Source of the DNA: Prado023 sp049688395
Lineage (GTDB): Bacteria > Actinomycetota > Actinomycetes > S36-B12 > CAIYMF01
Direction: 5' to 3'
Length of the DNA stretch: 6,326 nt
Assembly: GCA_049688395.1 (NCBI GenBank)
Contig: JBAVKQ010000044.1
Coordinates: 1 to 6,326 of the forward strand
Positions 1 through 5,273 of the stretch are shown here, piece after piece. The notes below the pieces were generated by a model. That model was not told the DNA's origin. It worked only from the letters and a program-made list of their open reading frames with translations, and did no database searches. A program made the translations under genes and the position numbers. Each line of letters begins with the position of its first letter. Position 1 is the first letter of the stretch.

Positions 1-342
1 GCCCAGGGCCGTGGCCGCCGCGTCCAGGGCCGGGTGCACCGCGGCGGCGAGGTCCAGCGCGCCCAACGGGCTGTTGGACAGTGCGGCGACCAGGTCGGCA
101 CCGACCAGGACCGCCACGGCCCCGGAGCCCGGCCCTTCGAGGTTGGCCACGACCGCCCCGGCCAGGGCGCCCCCGGCGAACTCCTGGCCGAGGTCGACCG
201 AGCCGGGCAGCGGCTGGCCCGCGCTCAGCGGCTCTGCCGAGGGCAGGGCGGCCGCGGCGGCCTGGGCCGCGTCGAGCGCACGCCCGGACGCCTGCGGGTC
301 GGTGCCGCTCGGGCGGGTCTGGGCAGGGGCGATGGTGCTCAT
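1..342 (-). CDS. fliN: FliN, flagellar motor switch protein (partial, N-terminal 114 residues)
   Basis: FliN is a component of the cytoplasmic C-ring that works with FliM in torque generation, direction switching and export. Translating the minus strand from the ATG at 342 gives an open frame to the left edge with no stop, so only the first 114 residues are visible. They begin MSTIAPAQTRPSG, pass through a low-complexity alanine-rich stretch (about residues 25-35), then a folded-looking segment containing VAVLVGADLVAAL and LAAAVHPALDAAATALG. This resembles the N-terminal region of long actinobacterial FliN proteins, which precedes the C-terminal SpoA domain. The SpoA domain itself would lie outside the window. 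The ATG shares one base with the fliM stop (TGATG) and has a good GAGGAG ribosome site, so translation is probably coupled to fliM. The assignment rests mainly on position after fliM, because the diagnostic domain is not seen. Confidence 0.82.
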   Translation of the reverse strand, partial: MSTIAPAQTRPSGTDPQASGRALDAAQAAAAALPSAEPLSAGQPLPGSVDLGQEFAGGALAGAVVANLEGPGSGAVAVLVGADLVAALSNSPLGALDLAAAVHPALDAAATALG

Positions 343-353
343 CAGGACTCCTC
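340..353 (-). promoter_or_regulatory. Shine-Dalgarno and stop/start overlap for fliN
   Basis: On the minus strand the sequence reads GAGGAGTCCTGATG. GAGGAG is a strong ribosome site that also encodes the last Glu-Glu of FliM. TGATG combines the fliM stop and the fliN start. It fixes the fliN start and implies translational coupling. The same 14 nucleotides occur at the motB-fliL junction. Confidence 0.85.
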
Positions 354-1313
354 GTTGGGCAGGGCGACGACCAGGGCGGCCACGTGTCTACCGTGGGTGC
401 CGGTGGTGGCGTGGGCGAACGTGGTGCCATCCACGGTCACGTCCAGGGGGACGTCGGCCCGGTGGGACAGGCGCACGACGTCGCCGACCTGCAGGGCGTT
501 GACCTCCTGCGGGGAGAGCTGGGTGGGGGCGAAGCGCACCGACACCTCCAGCGGCACGTGCTGCACCTGCTCGCGCATCTGCTCGGCGGCGCGCTCGCGC
601 GCCATCTGCTCGCGGTCGGACATCGCCACCCGCGCGGCCGCGTTGGCCACGTGCGGCAGGAGGCCCGAGAAGGGCAGGCACAACGTCAGCCGATGCGTCG
701 TCTCCTGCAGGTGCACCTCGAGGGTGACGATGAGCACCGCGTCCTCGGGGCCGGCGACCTGGGCCAGCGCGGGGCTGTACTCCACGCCGGTCGGCACCGG
801 GTCCAGGGCGACGATGGGCGCCAGCGCGGTGGTCGTCTCGGCCAGCAGCGCCTCGATGAGCCCGCGGATCACGCTGGACTCGATCTCGGTCAGTGGGCGG
901 ACCGGCTGGATGGGGCCGCCCTGACCGCCGAGCATGAGGTCGATGCAGGTCATCGTCGTGACCAGCGGGATCTCCAGCACGCCCGTGCCGTGGATGGGGT
1001 CGGCGGCGAAGGTGGTCATGAACGTCGAGGCGTCGAGCATGTCGACGTAGCCGGCGTAGGTCCGTTGGTCCACCGAGACGACGTGCACCTCGGCCAGCGC
1101 CCGCAGGGTCGCGGTCAGCACGCTCTGCACCTGCCGGGCGTAGGCGTCGAACCCCAGCGCCAGGATCCGGGCATGCTCGCGGGACAGGTGGATGGGCGGT
1201 CGGCGGAAGTCGTAGGCAGCCGGCTCACCGGTTCGGTTCCGGCGGCGCGAGCGTGCGCCGACCGACCCCCGAGGGAGGCCCGTGTGCAGCAGCGCGGTCA
1301 CGCTGGGGCACAT
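342..1313 (-). CDS. fliM: FliM, flagellar motor switch protein
   Basis: FliM is the C-ring protein that binds FliG, FliN and phosphorylated CheY to set rotation direction. The 323-residue product has the family layout: a basic N-terminal linker, the entry motif YDFRRP (residues 34-39) followed by LSREHARIL, a CheC-like middle domain with LMLGGQGG (127-133, the GGxG motif) and TEIE (142-145), and a C-terminal SpoA domain (about 253-320). Length is close to the usual 320-340. The N-terminus is unusual: the canonical CheY-binding LSQxEIDALL is reduced at best to PSVTALL (residues 3-9). The start is uncertain. ATG 1313 is the only in-frame ATG after the upstream stop, but it has no good Shine-Dalgarno and overlaps a putative promoter -10. 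The alternative is GTG at 1301, four codons later. The stop overlaps the fliN start. Confidence 0.95.
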   Translation of the reverse strand: MCPSVTALLHTGLPRGSVGARSRRRNRTGEPAAYDFRRPPIHLSREHARILALGFDAYARQVQSVLTATLRALAEVHVVSVDQRTYAGYVDMLDASTFMTTFAADPIHGTGVLEIPLVTTMTCIDLMLGGQGGPIQPVRPLTEIESSVIRGLIEALLAETTTALAPIVALDPVPTGVEYSPALAQVAGPEDAVLIVTLEVHLQETTHRLTLCLPFSGLLPHVANAAARVAMSDREQMARERAAEQMREQVQHVPLEVSVRFAPTQLSPQEVNALQVGDVVRLSHRADVPLDVTVDGTTFAHATTGTHGRHVAALVVALPNEES

Positions 1314-1337
1314 CGGCGTCAGGAGGTCCGACCTGAG
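1310..1337 (-). promoter_or_regulatory. Putative FliA/sigma-28-type promoter upstream of fliM
   Basis: In the 55-nt fliL-fliM gap the minus strand reads CTCA (1337-1334), 16 nt, then GCCGATGT (1317-1310). The -10 half matches the sigma-28/WhiG consensus GCCGATAA at six of eight positions. CTCA-N15-17-GCCGAA is, to my recollection, the form reported for actinomycete FliA promoters. It resembles the copy upstream of swrD, with CTCAGGTCG shared at the left and the same 16-nt spacer. Expected transcript starts lie near 1301-1304, downstream of ATG 1313 and close to GTG 1301. The spacer contains an 11-nt dyad, AGGTCGGACCT. Promoter activity is inferred, not shown. Confidence 0.5.
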
Positions 1338-1368
1338 AAGATTCGCGCGCGGACTTGGCCGCGCTGGT

Positions 1369-1812
1369 TCACTGGGTCACGAAATCCGTGAAGTACACCC
1401 CCATGACGTCGCCGTGATACGCGTGGTCCAGATCCTCGAGCAGTTCCTTCTTGAGCTCCTCCCGCTGGTCGGGCAGGGCCAGCTCGTCCATCGAGCGGCC
1501 GCTGAACAGGTCGATCGTGGCGTCCAGGGCCTTGCTGCCCTCGGCCTCGTGCGCGCTGGCGGTCAGTTGCAGGGCGACCCCGACGCGCAGGTAGTGCCCG
1601 CCGGCCAGGTTGATCTGGATGGAGTCCAGGGCCAGGACCTCACCGGGTTCGGGACCGGTCTGCTCCGGGGCCGGGCGCAGCAGCAGGAACCAGCCCGCGC
1701 CGAGGATGGCGGCCACGACGACGACCACCGCGATCAGGGTCTTGGCGCGGCCCTTCTTCTTCGGGGCCTCGTCCGGGGCCTCCTTCCTCGAGAGCATCTC
1801 GCTCACAGCCAT
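1369..1812 (-). CDS. fliL: FliL, flagellar basal body-associated stator-supporting protein
   Basis: FliL is a single-pass inner-membrane protein that assembles around the stator and supports MotA/MotB function. The 147-residue product has a short charged cytoplasmic N-terminus (residues 1-24, with KKKGRAK), one transmembrane helix (about 25-46, valine/alanine-rich, ending WFLLL), a proline-rich linker, and an extracytoplasmic domain. That domain carries family signatures: INLAGGHYLRVGVALQL (67-83), REELKKELL (117-125) and the C-terminal VYFTDFVTQ (139-147), which is very typical of FliL. Length is normal. The ATG shares a base with the motB stop and follows a strong GAGGAG site, so expression is probably coupled to motB. 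After its stop there is a 55-nt gap to fliM. Confidence 0.95.
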   Translation of the reverse strand: MAVSEMLSRKEAPDEAPKKKGRAKTLIAVVVVVAAILGAGWFLLLRPAPEQTGPEPGEVLALDSIQINLAGGHYLRVGVALQLTASAHEAEGSKALDATIDLFSGRSMDELALPDQREELKKELLEDLDHAYHGDVMGVYFTDFVTQ

Positions 1813-1823
1813 CAGGACTCCTC
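1810..1823 (-). promoter_or_regulatory. Shine-Dalgarno and stop/start overlap for fliL
   Basis: The minus strand reads GAGGAGTCCTGATG, identical over 14 nt to the fliM-fliN junction. It encodes the MotB C-terminal residues Glu-Glu-Ser, carries the ribosome site, and overlaps the motB TGA with the fliL ATG. It decides the fliL start and implies coupled translation. Confidence 0.85.
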
Positions 1824-2705
1824 CTCGGATCGTTCGTGGGCGGCCAGGGTCACCAGATCCTCACTGGAGGTGACCAGCTCGGACAGGATCGTGATGTCGA
1901 CCCGCTTGTTCCGCTTCTGCGACCCCGGCTTCGACGGGTCGATCAGGGGCCGAACCTGCCCGAAGGAGGCCGCCGACAGCCGAGTGGCGGGCACGTCACC
2001 GTGCTCGTTGAGCCGTCGCAGGACCGTGACCGCCCTGGCCGCGGCCAGGTCCCAGTCGGTGGCGAAGTGCTTGGGGCGAGTGCCCAGCTGGTTGGTGTGC
2101 CCGTCGATCTGCAGCTGGTCGGGCAGGTCGCGCAGGACCGGGGCGAGCGTGTCGACGACCCGCCGCCCCCGGCGGGTCAGCGTCGCCAGGTCCGAGTCGA
2201 AGACGACGTGCTCCGACATCAGGCTGACCACCAGCCCCCGGCCGCCCACAGACATCGAGACGTCGCCGCGCAGGTGGGCCTTCTCGAGGGCCTTTGCCAG
2301 GCGGGCCTGCACGCCGACCAGGCGGTCGACCTCGGCGGCGGCCTCGGCCTGTCGGCGCTCGTTTGCCGCGCGCTCGGACTTGGCCACGGCGCGCTGGATC
2401 TCGATCTCCTCGAGCTTGGCCTCGGACTCCTGGTAGGCAGGCGGCGCGATGGGCGCCAGCGCGGAGAGCCCGGGGTCGTCGAGGATCGAGCTCGCGCCGT
2501 CCAGCATCGAGGTGGACTGCCCGAACCCGGCGGCGGTGCCCTCCTTGAGTGCCATGAACTTCTTCTGGTCGACCTGGCTGATCGCGAACATCACGATGAA
2601 CAGCACCATCAGCAGGGTGATCATGTCCGCGTAGGTCACCAGCCAGCGTTCACTTCCCCCGTGCTCCTCCTCGGGCTCGCTGCGGCGCTTGCGTCGCGTG
2701 GCCAT
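1812..2705 (-). CDS. motB: MotB, proton-channel stator protein with OmpA-like domain
   Basis: MotB pairs with MotA to form the ion-conducting stator and anchors it to peptidoglycan. The 297-residue product starts with a basic/acidic cytoplasmic tail and then ERWLVTYADMITLLMVLFI (19-37), the single transmembrane helix. Asp27 in TYAD is the proton-binding residue (Asp32 in E. coli, Asp24 in B. subtilis). A charged alanine/glutamate/arginine-rich segment (about 92-145) is probably coiled coil. The OmpA/MotB peptidoglycan-binding domain spans about 158-275, including VVFDSD (167-172), DGHTNQLG (201-208), WDLAAARAVTVL (218-229) and RNKRVDITIL (265-274). The usual GHTD motif is GHTN here (Asn205), while Arg224 of the downstream motif is kept. 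The ATG lies 2 nt after the motA stop, with AGGCGG as a moderate ribosome site. The stop overlaps fliL. Its sequence fits a proton-type MotB, but the ion was not established. Confidence 0.96.
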   Translation of the reverse strand: MATRRKRRSEPEEEHGGSERWLVTYADMITLLMVLFIVMFAISQVDQKKFMALKEGTAAGFGQSTSMLDGASSILDDPGLSALAPIAPPAYQESEAKLEEIEIQRAVAKSERAANERRQAEAAAEVDRLVGVQARLAKALEKAHLRGDVSMSVGGRGLVVSLMSEHVVFDSDLATLTRRGRRVVDTLAPVLRDLPDQLQIDGHTNQLGTRPKHFATDWDLAAARAVTVLRRLNEHGDVPATRLSAASFGQVRPLIDPSKPGSQKRNKRVDITILSELVTSSEDLVTLAAHERSEEES

Positions 2706-2707
2706 GA

Positions 2708-3478
2708 TCAGGCCGCCTCGAGCTCGGTCTGCTCGGCCGGGGGCAGCAGCGAGCGCAGCTTCAGCGAGACCGTCCGCGGGTTGGACCCGGCCTGGATGGC
2801 CAGCACGCCCTCGATGACGACCTCCATCCGGGCTGCCTCGAGCTCGCCGAGGCGCTTGAGGCGGTTGCCGACCGGCAGCCAGATCACGTTGGCCGACATG
2901 ACCCCCCAGAGCGTGGCGATGAACGCCCCGGCGATCAGGTGTCCGAGCTCCTCGGGGGCCGACAGGTTCTCCAGCACGTGGACCAGGCCCATGACGGTGC
3001 CGATGATGCCGATCGTCGGGGCGTACCCACCGGCGTCGGAGAAGAACTTGGCCGCGTGCTTGTCCGTGGCCCGCTTGGCGTGCACCTCGCCCTCGAGGAT
3101 CTCGCGCAGGTCCTCGGAGTCGGTGCCGTCCACGGCCAGGGTCACCCCCTTGACCAGGAACGGGTCATCGATCTCCTTGATGGCGTCCTCCAGGGAGAGC
3201 ATCCCCTCCTTGCGGGCCTTGTCGGCCAGCGAGACCAGCACTGGCACGACGCTGGCCGAGCTCTGGGCGCCACCGGTCAGCGCGCGCTTGAAGGACACGA
3301 CCGCCTGCTTGGCGTCGGCCATGGTGCCCCCGGCCACGGTGACCATGATCGTGGTGCCGAAGACGAGCAGGATCGGGGGGATGAGCAGCAGGCTCGCGGG
3401 GTTGCCGCCCTCCATCACGTTGGCCGCGATGATGACGGCGAATCCCACCCCCAGCCCGATCAGGGTTGCCGGGTCCAT
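2708..3478 (-). CDS. motA: MotA, flagellar stator subunit
   Basis: MotA is the membrane stator subunit that surrounds MotB and pushes on rotor FliG. The 256-residue product has two N-terminal transmembrane helices (about 5-22 and 29-48), a large cytoplasmic loop, and two more helices (about 153-172 and 180-202). The loop has ARKEGMLSLE, with Arg89 and Glu97 matching E. coli Arg90 and Glu98 that contact FliG. The GGYAPTIGIIGTVMGL stretch (150-165) carries Pro154, and WGVMSANVIWLPV (191-203) carries Pro202. These match the two functional prolines of E. coli MotA (173 and 222). The start chosen is ATG 3478, because MDPATLIGLG gives the normal family N-terminus. The frame could extend upstream to 3589, but that part overlaps swrD and has no family character. 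A GGCAGGTG ribosome site precedes the ATG. It lies 14 nt after swrD and 2 nt before motB. Confidence 0.97.
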   Translation of the reverse strand: MDPATLIGLGVGFAVIIAANVMEGGNPASLLLIPPILLVFGTTIMVTVAGGTMADAKQAVVSFKRALTGGAQSSASVVPVLVSLADKARKEGMLSLEDAIKEIDDPFLVKGVTLAVDGTDSEDLREILEGEVHAKRATDKHAAKFFSDAGGYAPTIGIIGTVMGLVHVLENLSAPEELGHLIAGAFIATLWGVMSANVIWLPVGNRLKRLGELEAARMEVVIEGVLAIQAGSNPRTVSLKLRSLLPPAEQTELEAA

Positions 3479-3492
3479 GGCGCACCTGCCTG

Positions 3493-3777
3493 TCAGCTGT
3501 GGTCGCCGGCCGCACCGGGCACGGCTGACAGGCTCGGACGTCGGCGTGCGACGCTGAGGTCGTGCTCCGGGCCGGGTGCGGTCAGGCACGCGCTCTCGGC
3601 GATGACGGCACCGCGGTAGGCCCGCACTGCGGCGACGACCTCCTCGAGCTCCTCCATGACCACGTACTTGGCGCCGTCCACGAGGGTGATCACCGTGTCG
3701 GGGGTCATGTCGACCCGCTCGATCAGGTCGCAGTTGAGCGCGAACACCGCTCCGCTCAGACGCGTGAGAACGATCAC
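3493..3777 (-). CDS. swrD: FlbD/SwrD family small flagellar protein
   Basis: This is a 94-residue product of the FlbD/SwrD family. In Bacillus subtilis, SwrD supports swarming by raising flagellar motor power, which suits a position just before motA/motB. The first 60 residues show the family pattern: MIVLTRLSGAVFALNCDLIE, then TPDTVITLVDGAKYVVMEE (25-43) and an EEVVAAVRAYR helix. Residues 60-94 form an extra basic, probably disordered tail, since family members are often only 60-80 residues. The GTG at 3777 is chosen because the family starts at M-I-x-L-T-R. A further in-frame ATG at 3846 would add 23 residues without family character and sits inside a putative promoter. A weak AGGGATGG ribosome site lies upstream. 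The older symbol is flbD, which should not be confused with the Caulobacter regulator of that name. Confidence 0.92.
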   Translation of the reverse strand: MIVLTRLSGAVFALNCDLIERVDMTPDTVITLVDGAKYVVMEELEEVVAAVRAYRGAVIAESACLTAPGPEHDLSVARRRPSLSAVPGAAGDHS

Positions 3778-3800
3778 GGCTGCACCATCCCTAGTGCCAT

Positions 3801-3834
3801 CCGGCCACGGCCGGGAGGGCCGTCCTTGGCCCTC
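3801..3834 (-). other. Two adjacent hairpins in the swrD leader
   Basis: Two inverted repeats sit between the putative promoter and swrD. The first is a perfect 7-bp stem, GAGGGCC/GGCCCTC, with a 6-nt loop (3815-3834). The second is CCGGC/GCCGG with a 4-nt loop (3801-3814). If transcription starts near 3836, the first hairpin would be almost at the 5' end of the mRNA. There is no downstream T-run, so this is not a typical rho-independent terminator. A role in message stability or processing is a guess. Confidence 0.5.
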
Positions 3835-3842
3835 ATCGAAGT

Positions 3843-3870
3843 TCATCGGCAGGTGGCGGGTCGACCTGAG
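3843..3870 (-). promoter_or_regulatory. Putative FliA/sigma-28-type promoter upstream of swrD-motA-motB
   Basis: The minus strand reads CTCA (3870-3867), 16 nt, then GCCGATGA (3850-3843). GCCGATGA differs from the sigma-28/WhiG -10 consensus GCCGATAA at one position. It lies in the 151-nt flgE-swrD gap, the largest non-coding stretch in the window, with a predicted start near 3836 and a leader of about 60 nt. It would transcribe the stator block separately from the hook genes, as a late flagellar class. The remainder of the gap (3871-3928) holds no feature I can support beyond a short CG-alternating tract. Confidence 0.6.
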
Positions 3871-3928
3871 CCAATCCCAGGCCGACCCAGCCGCGCGCGC
3901 CCGTCCCTCGCAGGATCAGGCGCCCAGC

Positions 3929-4783
3929 TCAACGCTTGATGTTGACCAGCGTCTCCAGGACCGAGTCCGCGGTGGTGATGACCCGGGCGTTGGCCTGGAA
4001 CCCGCGCTGGGCGAGGATCAGGTTGGTGAACTCCGCGGACAGGTCCACGTTGGACATCTCCAGGGCGCCGCCCATGAGCGAGCCGCGGCTGCCCTCCCCG
4101 GGCACGCCCAGGTCCGGGGTGCCGGAGTTGGCAGTCGCGCGGAAGGCGGTCTCCCCGACGCGCTCGAGCCCCATCGGGTTGGTGAAGTCGGCGATGGCCA
4201 GCTGACCGAGGTTGCGCTGCTGACCGTCGGAGAAGATGCCGCGCAGGATGCCGTCGGTGCCGATGTCGTAGGACACCATGGACACGCCGCCGGGAACGCC
4301 CGGGGCAGCGTTCGCCGGATCCAGGGAGATCGTGGTCAACCCCCCGGCCGGGTTGCCGGCGGCATCGACGAGGTAGCCCTGGACGCGGCCGCCGCTCGGG
4401 GTCACCAGGTCACCGGCCTCGTCGAAGGTGAAGGCCCCGGCTCGGGTGTAGAGCTGCTCCGAGCCCTTCTGGACCACGAACAGGCCGTCGCCCTGGATCA
4501 TCATGTCGGTCGGGCGCCCGGTGACCTGCGACGAACCCTGGGTGAAGTCGGTGCTCGTGGCCGCGACCTGCACCCCGAGGCCCATCTGCACGGGATTCGT
4601 GCCCCCGTTGTAGGTGCTGGCGCTGGCGGGGCCGCGCAGGGTCTGGCTCAGGGTGTCCTGGAACAGCGTCGAGCTGGACTTGAAGCCGGTGGTGTTGGCG
4701 TTGGCGATGTTGTTGCCCGAGACATCGAGCATGGCCTGGTGGGCGCGAAGACCGCTGATGCCCGAGAACAGTGAGCGAAGCAT
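3929..4783 (-). CDS. flgE: FlgE, flagellar hook protein
   Basis: FlgE polymerises into the flexible hook outside the cell. The 284-residue product has the classic rod/hook N-terminus LFSGISGLRAHQAMLDVSGNNIANANTTGFK (residues 5-35, shown in family form), then QGDGLFVV (97-104) and YTRAGAFTFDEAGDLVTPSG (112-131, ending in the GGRVQGY segment). The C-terminal helix contains SNVDLSAEFTNLILAQRGFQ (244-263) and ends VLETLVNIKR. Similar ends occur in FlgF and FlgG. FlgE is preferred because the gene follows fliK and flgD directly and precedes swrD and motA. It is much shorter than the 402-residue E. coli protein but close to the Bacillus size (about 264), so the variable outer domain is small. The ATG at 4783 has a GAAAGGAA site. 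The frame extends upstream to 4942, but this is not family-like and overlaps flgD. Confidence 0.93.
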   Translation of the reverse strand: MLRSLFSGISGLRAHQAMLDVSGNNIANANTTGFKSSSTLFQDTLSQTLRGPASASTYNGGTNPVQMGLGVQVAATSTDFTQGSSQVTGRPTDMMIQGDGLFVVQKGSEQLYTRAGAFTFDEAGDLVTPSGGRVQGYLVDAAGNPAGGLTTISLDPANAAPGVPGGVSMVSYDIGTDGILRGIFSDGQQRNLGQLAIADFTNPMGLERVGETAFRATANSGTPDLGVPGEGSRGSLMGGALEMSNVDLSAEFTNLILAQRGFQANARVITTADSVLETLVNIKR

Positions 4784-4788
4784 GGGGG

Positions 4789-4796
4789 TTCCTTTC
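4789..4796 (-). promoter_or_regulatory. Ribosome binding site for flgE
   Basis: GAAAGGAA on the minus strand lies about 5-6 nt before ATG 4783, and it supports that start over the upstream in-frame alternatives. The rest of the 58-nt flgD-flgE gap is C/A-rich on the sense strand and shows no promoter-like or hairpin feature. Confidence 0.75.
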
Positions 4797-4841
4797 GAGG
4801 GTGGGCCGGTGCAGGGGTGTGCCTGGTGGTCTGGCTGGTCG

Positions 4842-5258
4842 CTAGGTGGTCGTGACGCTGCGGACGGTGCCGACCGCGACGTCGGTGCCCTCGACCACGA
4901 GCACCGGGCCGGTGGCGTCGAAGCGGACCGACTCGACGACACCGCTGGACTGGGTGCCGGCCGCGTCGGACGGGTAGGTGACTGTGCGACCGACGAGGCT
5001 GCTGGCCCCGAAGGCCATCTGGGCGGCGAGCAGCTGCGCGGTCTGGTCGGCGACGGCCTGCATCTTCTCCAACGCGGTGAACTGCGCGGACTGGGCCAGG
5101 AAGGCGCTGGAGTCGGTGGGGTTCATCGGGTCCTGGTAGCGCAACTGGGCGACGAGCAACTCCATGAAGGTGTTCTTGTCTGCCGTGTTGGCCGCTGTGG
5201 GTGCGGTGCTCGAGGGGAGCAGTCCGGGCTTGGGTGCCGCGACCGCGTCGACTGTCAT
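4842..5258 (-). CDS. flgD: FlgD, flagellar hook cap / hook assembly protein
   Basis: FlgD forms the cap that guides FlgE assembly at the tip of the growing hook and is exported by the flagellar secretion system. The 138-residue product has a short variable N-terminus and then the diagnostic FlgD core. That core is NTFMELLVAQLRYQDPMNP (29-47), then DSSAFLAQSAQFTALEKM (49-66), and the helix continues to about 85. A small C-terminal part (about 86-138, starting SSLVGRTVTY) follows. The protein is shorter than E. coli FlgD (231) and lacks most of the C-terminal Tudor/FnIII region, as in Bacillus-type FlgD. ATG 5258 is chosen because it follows a GAGAGGA site by 8 nt and begins a normal N-terminus. 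The frame is open further upstream to 5474, but that stretch is antisense-like proline/arginine sequence overlapping fliK. It lies 13 nt after the fliK stop. Confidence 0.95.
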   Translation of the reverse strand: MTVDAVAAPKPGLLPSSTAPTAANTADKNTFMELLVAQLRYQDPMNPTDSSAFLAQSAQFTALEKMQAVADQTAQLLAAQMAFGASSLVGRTVTYPSDAAGTQSSGVVESVRFDATGPVLVVEGTDVAVGTVRSVTTT

Positions 5259-5266
5259 GGTGGGGG

Positions 5267-5273
5267 TCCTCTC
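5267..5273 (-). promoter_or_regulatory. Ribosome binding site for flgD overlapping the fliK stop
   Basis: GAGAGGA on the minus strand overlaps the TGA stop of fliK (5274-5272) and lies 8 nt before ATG 5258. It decides the flgD start and suggests coupling with fliK translation. Confidence 0.8.

Noticed and set aside
838..860. Another CTCA...GCCGA match on the minus strand
   Set aside because: Its spacer is 14 nt rather than 15-17 and it is buried in fliM coding sequence, so it is treated as chance.
1836..3557. Long open frame of 573 codons on the plus strand, with several similar plus-strand frames
   Set aside because: These lie antisense to motB and motA, have Arg/Pro/Gly/His-rich composition without domains, and are the expected shadows of GC-rich genes on the minus strand.
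3801..3834. Rho-independent terminator after flgE
   Set aside because: The stems are GC-rich but no T-run follows on the minus strand, and the stems lie downstream of a likely promoter.
3493..3846. Longer swrD reading frame starting at ATG 3846
   Set aside because: The extra 23 residues have no family character, there is no ribosome site, and the ATG is inside the putative promoter. The FlbD/SwrD family starts at the M-I-x-L-T-R encoded from GTG 3777.
4784..4942. N-terminal extension of flgE to an upstream start at 4942
   Set aside because: It overlaps the end of flgD, and the extra residues are low-complexity. The conserved FlgE N-terminus begins at ATG 4783, which has a good ribosome site.
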